Below, piece after piece: positions 49,756 to 60,265 of a DNA stretch of 64,000 nt. Both the position numbers and the translations under genes were made by a program. Source of the DNA: Umbilicaria muhlenbergii. Lineage: Eukaryota; Ascomycota; Lecanoromycetes; Umbilicariales; Umbilicariaceae. The notes under the pieces were generated by a model. That model saw nothing but the letters and a program-made list of their open reading frames with translations, had not been told where the DNA came from and did not search any database. The stretch covers positions 1,918,808 through 1,982,807 of the forward strand of contig KK106983.1 in assembly GCA_000611775.1 (NCBI GenBank). Direction: 5' to 3'. Within the stretch, counting starts at the first letter, position 1, and the number at the start of each line of letters is the position of its first letter.

Positions 49756-51559
49756 ATGTATGATCACAAGGTCTTCGCGGTTCTGACAGCCTGTGATCAC
49801 AAAAACAAGGCGAGCAGTGCCTTCAAGCTGCCGGAGAATACGAGGTGGTTCCGCAAAGCAGTCGGAGGCGTGGCCGAAAAGCCTTCCATTGACAGTCGAG
49901 AGGCCACTCCCGCCGAAGATCCGCAGTCCGAGGATGAGGAAGCCAGCGCCGTTGACCGCCTCGTTGTGACTTTGGATGAGCTGTTGGAGAATCTCCAGAA
50001 CGGGGTACAGTTGGGCACGAACCCGAGTTCGTCTCATATCCTCCTGGGGCACCGAGGAACAAAAGGAATCAGCGCGAAGCAGTGCAACATCACCGTGGAC
50101 GATGATCTTTGCATATGGCTGCACGACTACCATTCGACGCACGGGACCGCAGTTGGCTACAAAGGCCAGAACCAGAAGGAGGTGCGGAAAAAGGAGACGT
50201 GGGTCCTGGCATACGCGCCTGGCACACGGAATCGATTCGGAGAGATCACTATCCATTCAGGAAGCCTTGCCGTCAAGATCGAATTTCCCAACCACACAAC
50301 AGCACACCCTCGATACGTCGAGAACTTGCGAGCATTCGTCAAGAAGTGCAAGGAAGCAGCCGAGAAGAGCAAGAAAGATGTTCCGGCCGTCGATGGACTT
50401 GGCTTGGACAGCGAGCCAGCGACTCAAGCACCCAGTGAAGCGCAGACTCTCGATGACAGGCTCATCTACTACCACGACGGATGTATTGGAAAAGGCGCGT
50501 TTGGTGAAGTTCACCGGGTCATCAGGGCGCGCGATGCAAAGGTTCTCGCCGCCAAGACATTCAAACCTCCAGCCAACAAGAGGAAGCTGGATGAGGTCGA
50601 CCCCGCCTGGCTCACGGGGATACGGAGAGAGTTTACTCTTATGAAGGAGAACCCTCATGTAAGTGTGCCATAGGTGTGTCGCTTCGACCATGACCCTGAT
50701 CGTCGAACAGCCCAACGTCATGCATGTGTTTGAATTTCGAGAGATACCAGAGCCCATGATCATCATGGCCTATTATCCTGATGGGAACATCGTGGATGCC
50801 GGCGTCGTTGACGACGAGAGATACGTGAGTGCTTTGGGACAGATACTAGACGGTCTCAGTCACCTCCATGCAGAGGGGGTAGTACACCGTGATCTGAAAC
50901 CCGAGAACTTTCTGGTCGAGAAGAAGCCGTTCTTCAAGGTCGTCACCACCGATTTTGGCTTGTCCAAAGCTGTAACCAAGACCACTTTGCTGACGACTTT
51001 CTGCGGGACTCTGAAGTACATGGCACCAGAGGTGTTCCCCGGTCTCAGCGACGGCCACGGGCCCCCAGTCGACGTTTGGTCCCTGGGCGTCATCGTCCTC
51101 GAATGGATATATAGCATTCCAACGCCCCCAGATGCTCCCAAGCCGAAAAAGAATGGGACGGAGGTTACGTCGAAGCAGTGGTACGATTGGGTCGAGGCTT
51201 GGTCCGTGGAGCTCCTCAACAAGCTGCACGATGAAGACGAAGGCCAGGTGGTCGAGATCCTCCTTCGCATGATCAAGGTCGAGGCCAGGAAACGATGGCG
51301 TGCGAAGAAGTGTCTGGCGCAGGGGTTCAAGAATGGCTTATTCAAAAGGAGGAAGGTTGATGGTCTCGTCGTGTGTGCAAGCGACCCGGACGACCTTGTT
51401 TTGCCAACCGAGGAAGGAGACGACGGGACAAAGACGCCGACTGCGGCATCGCCGTCGGTTGGGGCATCGCTGCCGCAGTCACAAGCGGGCATCGACCCCG
51501 AAGCCACCGTCATACTGGGAAACATGTGGGGCGATGGAGGATCGGCGAATTCGCATTGA
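49756..51559 (+). CDS. FHA-domain serine/threonine protein kinase
   Basis: Spliced model: exon 1 49,756-50,658, intron 50,659-50,710 (52 nt, GTAAGT...CAG), exon 2 50,711-51,559; 583 residues. The ATG at 49,756 starts just before 'FAVLTACDH'. The frame is open upstream to 49,549, but that part looks non-coding. An FHA domain (about residues 85-185) has 'GISAKQC' and 'DYHSTHGTAV', the phosphothreonine-reading loops. The kinase domain starts at about 236. It has the glycine loop 'GKGAFGEV' (245-252), a Lys in 'AAKTFK' (267), 'HRDLKPEN' with catalytic Asp 362, 'DFG' (382-384) and 'APE' (406-408), so it should be catalytically active. A basic stretch and a Thr/Pro/Ser-rich tail follow. FHA-plus-kinase order resembles Rad53/Cds1-type checkpoint kinases, but many lineage-specific FHA kinases exist in Eurotiales, so the pathway is unknown. 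Confidence 0.88.
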
Positions 51560-52050
51560 AAGCTCTCCCTCCGGACCGCCCACGGCCGCCTGAGGTAAGC
51601 AATGGGATGGCCCGCTGCATGGCCCTTGGCGCAGCCTGGAAATAGCACGAAGTTCATGATGTCACGTGTATATGAAATGTTGGAGACCTTTCCACCCTGC
51701 CAACATCCGACTTCACGTCTTGAAATGCACCTCAACACCATCCTCCCGTCTGGAGGAATCATGTTTCACTTTTGCTCCAAACCGTCTCAGTGCTATTTTT
51801 ATCGTCGTAATGAGCGCCACAGCACGGAATCTCCAATCGAGCTCATCCTCCCATATTCGTACCAACGACGACGACATGTATGCCCAGGATTAATCGTGCA
51901 GGTCAGGAACATGGACTGCGGTATTTATGTCATTGGCCGAGGGAAGAACTGCGACCTCTGAAGGGTCTAACCAAATTTTTTTTTAGGCACCGTCGCTTAC
52001 AGCGGCTCCCCTTCTCTGTTCGTGCAACCTGATGTGTGTTTTAAACAGCG
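51560..52050. other. spacer downstream of the FHA kinase
   Basis: About 490 bp. A 119-codon frame at 51,602-51,961 is open on the plus strand but has no motif I recognise. It overlaps other open frames, so I do not call a gene. A T-run at 51,977-51,985 might belong to a 3' end. Confidence 0.45.
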
Positions 52051-52888
52051 CTACCAAGTGCTTCTTCTCTCCCCACTGCCCTCTACTCGAAGGGGAATCT
52101 CACGAATCTCCCCCGCGGGTATCATCTCGCCACGTGCTCTCATTTGAAGTTCCATCTCCGTAGCCGCATTCCTGGTCTCCACCCGCCTGGCAAGCTCCTG
52201 TGCGATGGCGGTGGAAAACTCGATCTTCACCGACCAATTGTTTCGTCCTATCCTGACATATGGCAGAGGGAGCGCCTCCAGGGGACAAACGATTCCCACT
52301 GGCTCGTTGAAGGAATGGAGTAGCAGTGCAAAATATCTCCATTGGTGACGTAGAAATTCGGACGGCGTCGAGAGGCGATGTTCGAGGGGGCAAAAGATGG
52401 GAGTAGAAGTTCATGACGGAGATTAGACGGCAGGAGTCTGCTTCCGGAACGCCATTACACCATCTTGGCACCTGGCAGATAGGTGACTGACTTGAGCGTT
52501 CCAATTTTGTCAATCGAAGTAGACGAGGCGCATAGAAAGTAAGCCTCCGGGCGGTGCTGCCATAGCTCGCTCAGGGTTGTGCGTGCCCTCTTCTTAGGAA
52601 CATTTTGACGATGATGGATAGTCCCTCTCCCACGAGCCTGGCACATTTTTCTAGGCGTTCCTTCTCATCGGAGCGTAGGGGGAGATATTGCTGAGGGAAC
52701 CTGTCGAGCTGCTTCTGGAGCGCTAGAATAAGCGTTTCGTCAGTGAGGCTGTCGGGCATGACGGAGGGAAGAGCCTGGCTTCTAGGGGAAAGACAAATTG
52801 GACATGGGAGAGAGTCCAGATTGCTGGAACTGCAGTGCAAATAGGGCGTATACAAGGTGGTGAGATGAAGTGATGTGAGGTGAGCCAA
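52051..52888 (-). pseudogene. probable decayed or unresolved spliced gene
   Basis: Minus-strand coding-like segments lie in different frames. One is 'MPDSLTDETLILALQKQ' (ATG near 52,759) through a charged helix ending about 52,600. Another is 'ELWQHRPEAYFLCASSTSIDK' (about 52,500-52,570). A third is a C-terminal part (about 52,051-52,390) with 'LLLHSFNEPVGIVCPLEALPL' and a helical Glu/Arg-rich tail ending 'GERRSTW'. I found no set of splice sites that joins all three: the third segment is preceded by a stop in frame with no acceptor between. It therefore looks like a gene with frame damage, or one with introns I cannot place. Function unknown; no family recognised. Confidence 0.4.
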
Positions 52889-53222
52889 ATGTCGGCGCGT
52901 TTACCGAAAGAGAGCTTGTGCTCCAAAGGAGATCAGAAATAAAATGTTGTCAGTGGGGTCGATCAGGCCAGATATTTTGCTATCCTCTTCGATAATATGT
53001 CCAAACTTTTTCGCACAAAGGCAAGGCAAACATGTTTCATTGATCAGAATTTATTAGAGTCTTTAAGAATATTATGTACCGAGAATTCAATCGGACTAGA
53101 CATCACGCCGCCACTACCAAATCAGATTTAACAAGCCCATCGAGCAAGCGCGAAAAAGCCCGGCCAAGAGGGCCTGGCACAGTCCCTCGCAAGCCTCTTG
53201 AAGGAAAGGACACGACCAGACT
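52889..53222. other. short AT-rich spacer
   Basis: About 330 bp between two minus-strand remnants. The segment 52,950-53,070 is AT-rich. No gene is seen. Confidence 0.5.
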
Positions 53223-53985
53223 TCAATCGTACAAGGAATCGTCGACCGATGTGTCGATCAATTCAGGAAGGGAATGTCCGTTTGCTGCCAGCGCTTGAGA
53301 GATGTGTGTAGACGACGGAACACTCCTCTTTACGGTGGTCAGAGCATCGGCGATGGCCATAGTATTCTTGATCTGGAAGTCACCATTCATTAGTCTGAGC
53401 TATCGTCGCACATACGGTCTCCTCACCTGTCGACCATTCAGCTTGACGTCAGCGAAGCGGTCGATAAATTCCTTGCTAATGTCAGACGATCCTCGGTTCT
53501 CATTGGCACTTTCCACAAAGCGAGTGATGATTGTCTTTCTCGCATCTCGGTCGAGATCCTCATATTTCATGACAAGGTGGATCCTATTCAGAATGGCGGC
53601 ATCGAATTGATTGACCAGATTAGTCGTCAGGAACAAGATTCCGTCGAAATACTCCAATTTGCAAAGGAAGACCGCCACAAGACGATTCCGCTCCAGACTT
53701 AGATGGGAACGCTCTTCCAGAAACACATCGGCTTCATCCAGCAAGAGGAGTGCGTTCCACGCGCTTGCAGTCTGAAAGATGCGATTGGGCTGCCTTTCCA
53801 GTTCTGCTGCATCTGAGGTTAACTCCCCGGCCGAAATCTAGGAAGTTAGTGCCCGCCTTCGCATCCGGCAATTTCACATAGCGAGTACAGGGGTCGGTGG
53901 AAGTGCTCAGAAATCACCTCTGCTGTGTGAATGTCTTTCCAACTCCCGGGGGACCACTACTCCGACGCGGCGAAGGTCTTCGTGG
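53223..53985 (-). pseudogene. 5'-truncated AAA+ ATPase
   Basis: C-terminal part of an AAA+ ATPase. From right to left it has Walker A 'SGPPGVGKTFT' (about 53,933-53,965), an intron ending in TAG at about 53,838-53,840, Walker B 'LLLDEADVFLEE' (about 53,715-53,750), a sensor-1 stretch 'ILFLTTN' (about 53,627), an arginine-finger region 'NRIH', then a 54-nt intron (53,426-53,373, GTGAGG...CAG) and a final exon to the stop at 53,225-53,223 ('LIDTSVDDSLYD'). The frame is lost directly after Walker A. Upstream of 53,985 no N-terminal half is found; unrelated repeat-like DNA begins there. Relatives in Eurotiales are large proteins of roughly 600-800 residues, so most of the gene is gone. A dead remnant is the best reading. 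Confidence 0.75.
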
Positions 53986-54387
53986 TAGAGAAACTAGTGG
54001 TGATTACATGAGCTGGCAATCCCTCAGCGAAATTCCGCGCGGATTTGACTGTCAACTAGAGATGAAAAGTCCCTAGATAGAACAAAATATCATGGATCAA
54101 AAGTCCCTGGGGAGAACACAACACTAGGGATGAAGGCTCTCTAGGGACAGAAAGGCTCCAGGGACGAAAAGCCATAAACTGTGTTAAAAAACTGTCATGT
54201 TCCTTCTTCACTGTGACTTTCTCAACGAGTTGCTTCCGGTGCCGCCAGTAACAGTCAGCAAAATGTTAAGAATACTATCTCTCTCCATTTTCAAAGATAC
54301 TCATTGTATATTATGATGTGTCTCCGATGAACAGCGATGACTCAGGCAAGGAGCAAGCCGCGCAACGCTTCTGACACTGCATGAGCA
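53986..54387. other. spacer with short repeats
   Basis: About 400 bp between the AAA+ remnant and the membrane-protein gene. It holds a small repeat cluster (listed separately) and otherwise no recognisable feature. The AAA+ gene's lost upstream half should have been here, so this DNA may mark the breakpoint. Confidence 0.5.
54055..54175. repeat. short degenerate repeats of 'aaaagtccctag' type
   Basis: The words 'gatgaaaagtccctag', 'gatcaaaagtccctgg', 'ctagggatgaaggc', 'ctctagggac' and 'ccagggacgaaaag' follow each other in direct and inverted orientation. They look like remains of a small inverted-repeat transposon end. Confidence 0.55.
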
Positions 54388-56637
54388 TCAGTGCCCTCGA
54401 GTATAATGAGACTCCAGGTTGTTCAGCCGGTAAAGCTGCGTATCCGCGGTCCAAATTAAGCTCCTTCTCCCCTTTCTCGATCTGCCACCGCTGATTTTCC
54501 ACCAAAGGAGTTTCCCCGCCTTGATGCCTAAGCTGGGAACTACTCTAAAGATCGCCGTATACTTCTTGAAAAGGCGCGTAAACCTCAGACCTTGCATCGC
54601 TCTCGAGTAGCTCTCTGTGCTGAGATGACTTTGGGTGCAGTATTCGTGTACGATATAGGCCAGACCGGCAGACATGACGAAGAGAGATAAGGCTGTCGCT
54701 CCGCCCCTAGAAGTTCTAAGTCAGATGGGGACACACGACCGCAATTTATAGGTCGAAGCTCAAGCCTACCAGTAGTAATAAATGCCGTTGCCGCGATAGT
54801 AAGAGTATGTTTGAAAGTCAATGTAGCCACCGGTGTTGGCCCAATTACTAGCCATACAGTCGCAGGTTTGATAGGCGCCGAAAGTCTGCGCGAAGATGAT
54901 ATAGATCAACCATCCAGTGTTAAATATCTCAAGCTCGCGAATGATGCCATTTTTCATGACGTCTCGAAAAGTTCTCGACCTGAACCACGAAAAGAAAGCG
55001 TGCCGTCTCTCTTGCCACTTTGACTTGGATCCCTCCAATTTATCTTGACCCCCGAAAACATAGCGCTCGAGCTTTGTTCCGACACGGGCCAGGATATCTT
55101 CTGATGTGTGTGATGTTTCGTGTGTGAGCCACCAAACCAGTATTTCAAGTGCCAGGAGGCCTAACATGATTACAATATAAATCATATATCCTCCACTCCG
55201 ACAGCCGAGTCCCACCGTAGGTGTAAAGTCTTGTTATCATATATCAGCTTGTGTGTCGAGCCTGGTGCTGGGAATGGGAATACCTCTTACAAGAGAGTAT
55301 GAAGCCGCCACCAACAGATCCGCAAACGATGAATAGAGAGCTTGTAATCTGCCATACCATCCGCGGATCGAACATCTTCAACCCGTTGTCGTTGCGTGAC
55401 CCTACGACAATAGCAAGTCTGGCCGCATAGCCGTGTCGAAGCCAGTCTCGGCCGTATTCGGCCATGAATTTGGTCTCGATGCCAGCAAGTATTGGATGAG
55501 CGACTAGGAACCGCTGAGCAAAGAATCCACTCTCGTTGAGAATAGGGTGGTTATTACCTCCGTAGTGCCAATGTGTGCGGCCTTGACCTGCGAAGTCTTC
55601 GAAGAAATCTCCACCAAATAGTTCCTCGTTACCCAGGCATTCAGCCCAGACAAAATCATCCTGCGTAGTTCGAGTGTCTCTCATGTAAGCGGCGAGAACT
55701 TGCGGGTCCAAGAGTGCGTTCCGCACATCATTTACAAGATCATTGAGCTTTTCACGAACGGAGTCTGCCGACACGAGATTTCTATCCACAGTAGACGCCA
55801 GGACGATGATTGGCAGCCATCCTACCTGAAAATCGATCAGTCTCTCTCAGTCCAGCTCCGTAGGGGAGCCCCCGGATAAAGAAAAGGTGATACCAGTAAT
55901 CCAATGGCCAAATTGTGTGCCGTTTCATTGCCTCCAATATCGCCATAGGCTAATTCGATAGACAGAGCCAAGGCGAAAACGTACCACAGGAAAGATACAA
56001 ACACAGGTATGACGCCCTTCTTTCTTCCTTCGCGAAAGTTTTGTGCCAGCTCGGTACGTCGTTTCACCAGGCTCTGGCTGTCCTCCGAGCCATTGAGCGG
56101 TAACAGATTGCTGAAGAGCGCCAGTCGCAGTAGCCTTTCCGCTTCGACAGGTGGCAATGACTGTTTGGCCGAGTATTGGTTCATGATGCACAAAATGTAC
56201 AGGGAATCCCTCATCAGTGAGAACTCCGAGCCTTGTTCAGGACACACGTTGTATCTCGTAGCCATATCCACCATCAAGGCGCATTTGCCCGTCACCTTTA
56301 TGTTCCAGAGAATGTAGGACAGTGCCGCAATGGGCGAGCCGGACCATCGGCAAAGGGCCAGAATCGTTTGCCATGCTTGATTGCTTTCGTATGGAAATTG
56401 TACGAGTAGGCCTATGATGGGCAAGATCCACGTAGTGATAGTGTTGCTGGCATCGGTCCAGCTATAATAGGCTGGGGTTCCTGTACCACATAGCTGCCTG
56501 CAACCTTCCACGGTGATTAAGACGGGCCTGGGTGATTTGAGTACTCCCTGGACGGAGCCATTGTAGATGAATTTGCTGTATAGGTCTGCCGAGTGATTGA
56601 GAAACTCGTAGCCACATGTTTGAAAGTCAGGCCGCAT
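54388..56637 (-). CDS. multi-pass membrane protein, uncharacterised fungal family
   Basis: Four-exon model: 56,637-55,894; 55,822-55,291; 55,229-54,770; 54,706-54,388; 684 residues. Introns are 71, 61 and 63 nt, all GT-AG, and phases fit throughout. Membrane segments include 'ITTWILPIIGLLVQFPY', 'GVIPVFVSFLWYVFALALS', 'ITSSLFIVCGSVGGGFILS', 'MIYIVIMLGLLALEILVWWL', 'GWLIYIIFAQTFGAY' and 'ATALSLFVMSAGLAYIV', perhaps eight in all. The N-terminal part is Cys-bearing and probably extracytoplasmic. The first intron's acceptor is ambiguous. The CAG at 55,829-55,827 would add 'VGWLPIIVL', which looks like the family sequence, but then runs into a stop. The next TAG, six... bases' distance aside, keeps the frame and is used here. 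A one-base indel in this copy is therefore possible. Function unknown. Confidence 0.72.
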
Positions 56638-57781
56638 ATCAATTGTTTAAGCTGAAGAGAACACGAAAAGCGTGGACAAAACGGCATGGAAATTGCGCGG
56701 AAAGAGAAAACTTTGATATACGGAGTATATGATGATTATGCTGGAAGCCCGTGGTCCGAGCATCTCGCAGCGTGCATAATCTGGCAGCTAAGCATGCAGT
56801 CTCAGTCGCAGCATGCTCTGATGCAATTTGAATACTTAACCTCATTCGATCTATTGGCTAGGTTGTACTGCATGCTGAATTGATATCATTCACGGCATTT
56901 TGACGCATAATGCATGCATGTACGGTCACGAGGGGCTTGATGTCCCCGCACAGCAGAAATCATGCCAGTAAGAAGAAAAAATAAGCGACAGAGGTACAAT
57001 ATCGTATAAGAACGTCTGCCGAGCGCAGTACATTGAACACAAGTACCTCCATACAACCAGCGACCTTAACAATAAGTATTCCGAGTTAGCAAGAACCACA
57101 TGTATTGATATTCTAAGGCCCACCTGAGCCACCTACGCGTCGAGGATGGGCCGGGCGCCGAACAAGAATGCTGGGATCAACTTAGCTGCATCAGCGTTGA
57201 GGTCATTATTGTAGCCTCGCCAAATTATACTTTAATCGTTCGCTTGTTGACGATTGAGCGGTTGGCGGGGCTGAGGAGGCGTCTGCACCAAAGAAAAGTG
57301 ACAGTCCGCAGCCCGGGGGTCCCCTCAACCAGTCACCAATCAAGACAGAGCCCGAGAACCGGTTAATAATTTAGATAACATCGCTTTCGCTATAGTAGTA
57401 TCAAGAGAGGCCCCAGCTAGAGACTGCCATTTTTTTTAGGCATAGATATGCCTAAGCAATGATCCGCAGTTGTGATGCAAGAGTGATGTAAAATACCCGT
57501 TCAACGCTTGCCAATACTTACCGGACAGAAACAAGCAGCAAGCAAATTTATACTGTAACAATTAATCCTACTATCAATTCGAAGCTATTATCTAAGTTCT
57601 GCTATGTCGAGCAAACGGGCAACATACAGTGACGAGGGGGTCCCTCCATTAAGGGCATGCTATCCGTTTCGACTGTAGGCGGCAAACGGGCAATATACAA
57701 TGATGTAGTCGGAAAAGGCTTCGGCCATCTAGTCAATGGCCTCGACTGAATCTTTCACCGTCTCGGGGCGTTGATTTTGCC
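56638..57781. other. intergenic region
   Basis: About 1.1 kb without recognisable genes. It should include the promoter of the minus-strand membrane-protein gene at its left. An AT-rich part lies at 57,370-57,600. Short frames on both strands overlap and carry no motif. Confidence 0.5.
57605..57710. repeat. direct repeat of about 25 bp, 70 bp apart
   Basis: 'gcaaacgggcaacatacagt' at about 57,611 recurs as 'gcaaacgggcaatatacaat' at about 57,681. The segment between ('gggggtccctccattaaggg', 'tttcgactgt') resembles 58,354-58,400 ('ggtggtccccctatcatagg', 'cttcgattgt'). These look like remains of a small dispersed repeat. Confidence 0.6.
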
Positions 57782-58160
57782 TTGTCTAGCGAAACTAGGG
57801 GATTGACGATAGAGGAGGTGATCGATTACCTTCAGGACACAAGTTTAGAAATGGATGAGATTCAAGACACCTTTGCGGAAGCAACCTTCAAGAAAGCAGC
57901 TCAGGAAATGTTGACATCACGTAATGCACACTGGATGCATAGCGCGATGAAAACCCACGCTTGACAAGAAACACTACAAAGGTCTTACAACCAAGGACAA
58001 CTGGACAACACTTGAGAAGAAGGTGAAAAAGGATGCCCAGGAGAGCCCACCTTCAGATGATGAGGATATGCCGGACTACACTTCTATCAGGGTAAATCAC
58101 TCCACGAAGCCTTCGACACGAGCCTTACGAAGGTGTACAGGGCGCTGATGAAGACGCCGG
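57782..58160 (+). pseudogene. small gene fragment, unknown
   Basis: A 60-codon open stretch ('TRGLTIEEVIDYLQDTSLEMDE') with good coding character ends at 57,964. Immediately after, a different frame continues with 'KHYKGLTTKDNWTTLEKKV' and an acidic 'SPPSDDEDMPDYTS'. The change of frame without convincing splice sites suggests a frameshifted remnant. There is no clear start codon; the first ATG is at about 57,851. Function unknown. Confidence 0.4.
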
Positions 58161-58593
58161 CTTTGCTGAAGGAGTGGGGGAGACGTTACGGTTATGCGGT
58201 TACGTTCTTCCATACTTAGCTCAGCTTCTCGGGGCTTAGGTAGTCGAGTTAGGCTTAGCCTAAGCAGGTAACTGGCCTCACCACTACATAGAAAATATGC
58301 TAGCTTTTCACGCACACACGAATTACTAAAGCTTTATATGTTTGGTAGCAACACGAGGTGGTCCCCCTATCATAGGCATAGCCGAGCAGCTTCGATTGTG
58401 GCGCTTGAGTAATAGGTCAAGTAGGACTGGATCATGCACCAGACAGTAATTGAACAAAGTTCCCATTGCTATGTACACTCATATAGAGCCTACCGCCCGC
58501 CTATAAAACACCAAAACCCCAGACAGTTTCCCCACTTCGCCTCATTCGAATCATCCATCATATCAACGCCATAAAGTTGCAGAAATGCGAGAT
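58161..58593. other. spacer with promoter-like motif
   Basis: About 430 bp left of the transporter stop codon. It holds the dispersed-repeat word at 58,354-58,400 and a TATAAAA box at 58,502 (listed separately). No gene is recognised. Confidence 0.45.
58502..58587 (+). promoter_or_regulatory. promoter-like TATA box with pyrimidine-rich leader
   Basis: TATAAAA at 58,502-58,508 is followed by a C/T-rich leader ('tttccccacttcgcctcatt') and an ATG at 58,585. This is how many fungal promoters look. The ATG opens a 344-codon frame antisense to the transporter, which I regard as a shadow of that gene. The motif may be chance, may drive an antisense RNA, or may be left from a lost gene. Confidence 0.3.
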
Positions 58594-60265
58594 TTACATA
58601 TCAGAAGCAAGCTTGCGCTTCTGCTTCGCCTCCTTCTGCACCTGCCGGGCATACTTGACGCCGAAGCCGTGGTTGAACACTTCGCGGATGTCCTCGAGCG
58701 TCATGCCCTTGACCTCGGGGTAGCAGAAGTACACGGCGATCCAGCCAAAGAAGCAGATGGCCGCGTAGAAGCCAAAAGCGCCCGAGGGAGTGGTGTTCTC
58801 CATCTGGGTCAGGAAGGTGGATGCGACGATGATGTTGGAGCCCCAGCACGTGCAGGTCAGCATCATGGTGCCGTAGGCGCGGACTTCCATGGGGAAGAAC
58901 TCAGACGAGAGCCAGGCGGTGTTGCCCATACCGGAGCTGTAGAAGCCGACGTAGATGATCATGCAGGCGAGGACTACGTAGGCGGGCCAGCCGATCTTGG
59001 TGGTCTTGAGCGTCAAGTCGTGGTTGATGGGGATCCAGTGGAAGGCGACGGCCGCAAGGGCAAGGAAGAGCGCCATGCCCCACATGGTGGTGAGGAGTAT
59101 GCGTCTGCGGCCGATGCGGTCGACGAGCATCAGGTTTACCCATGTGAAGAAGAAGTTTGTGGCAGCGATGATGGTGCCGACGGCGACGGGGTTGGCGAAT
59201 CCGACGAGGGCGAAGAGGGTCGACGAGTAGTACATGAGCGAGTTGAACCCGCCGAGTTGGGAGATGGCCATGAGACCGCAGGCAGCGATGAGAGCGTGGA
59301 GGTTGCCTGGGACGACGTAGAGTTGTTTGAGAATCCAGAAGGTGCCGCGCCCTTGGTACAGATTCTTGGATTGCTCAACGTGGATGGTGACATGCTGCAC
59401 TTTCTGGCGGACCTGTTCGGGGGTGCCATTGGGGAAGATGCGCTGGATCACACGCGCTGCTTGCTCAGGCTTGTTGTGGTAGATCAGTTGACGAGGAGAC
59501 TCGGGGCAGAGGGGGAGAAGGCAGATGAGGATGATGGCGGGAACTGCGCCCAAGGCTACCATATATCGCCAGCCGTGGCTGACGTGCGCGAAGCCCGCCC
59601 CGATACCATAGGAGACTAGTTGACCACCGGTAATAGACATGTTGTCGAGACCAATCATGCGGCCGCGGTATTTTGCAGGGGCTACTTCGGCGATGTAGAG
59701 CTGGGAGGGGCTTCAGCACTGTTGTTTCGGGGAAAATGTAGGGTCGAAGCTTACAGGTACAATCATGGCTGCGGAGCCAACGCCGAAGCCAACAATCAAT
59801 CGGCCAACAGTCATTTGAGCAAGAGAGTATGCCGCAGCTTGGAGCACTAGTTTCTCATCATCAGCCTTGGAATACGCCTCAAGCCGAGGACCACTCACCA
59901 GCACCAAGGATAAACAATGAGCAGCCGAGGTAGATGGCAGTCTTGCGGCCGAATCGATCTGCAGTCAAGCCAGCGAAGATGGCGCCCACCAAAGCTCCCC
60001 CGGATGTGATGGACGTGATCAGTTCCTTTTCGCCCGCATTCAACGTTTTGCCGAGATCGGTGCCCAGGTAGACAAGAACAGCGGAGATGATACCGGTATC
60101 ATAACCGAACAGGAGGCCTCCTATGCCGGCAGTGATGGAGATCAACCACGCGAATTTGCCGCTTTGGGTTTGCTCGATGGTGTCGAGGGCGTCGAGTTCG
60201 GGGTTGCCCGAGGTTTCGACATGGACAGCCTCGGTCTTTCTTTCGAGTTCGGACGAGAAGCCCAT
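58594..60265 (-). CDS. MFS sugar transporter, myo-inositol transporter-like
   Basis: Three-exon model: 60,265-59,899; 59,846-59,755; 59,700-58,594; 521 residues. Introns are 52 nt (GTGAGT...TAG) and 54 nt (GTAAGC...CAG), both in phase. It is a 12-segment major facilitator of the sugar porter family, located in a membrane and probably proton-coupled. Motifs: 'GGLLFGYDTGIISAVL' in the first helix, 'DRFGRK' (103-108) in loop 2-3, 'PESPR' (219-223), 'GGFNSLMYYSSTLF' in helix 7, 'DRIGRRR' in loop 8-9 and 'YPEVKGMTLEDI' after helix 12. 'GEKELIT', 'GGQLVSYGIGAG' and the 'NSLMY' region resemble yeast Itr1/Itr2, so myo-inositol is the likeliest substrate, but other polyols are possible. The length is normal. 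It is divergently arranged with the Zn-cluster gene to its right, which might regulate it. All parts look intact. Confidence 0.9.

Noticed and set aside
49976-50644. 222-codon frame overlapping the FHA kinase
   Set aside because: Out-of-frame shadow of the FHA and kinase coding sequence, which has far better family support.
51602-51961. 119-codon plus-strand frame downstream of the kinase
   Set aside because: No recognisable motif, overlaps other open frames, and begins just after the kinase stop codon where a 3' UTR is expected.
58585-59619. 344-codon plus-strand frame
   Set aside because: It is exactly antisense to the last exon of the transporter and has no family resemblance; such frames arise from GC-rich third positions.
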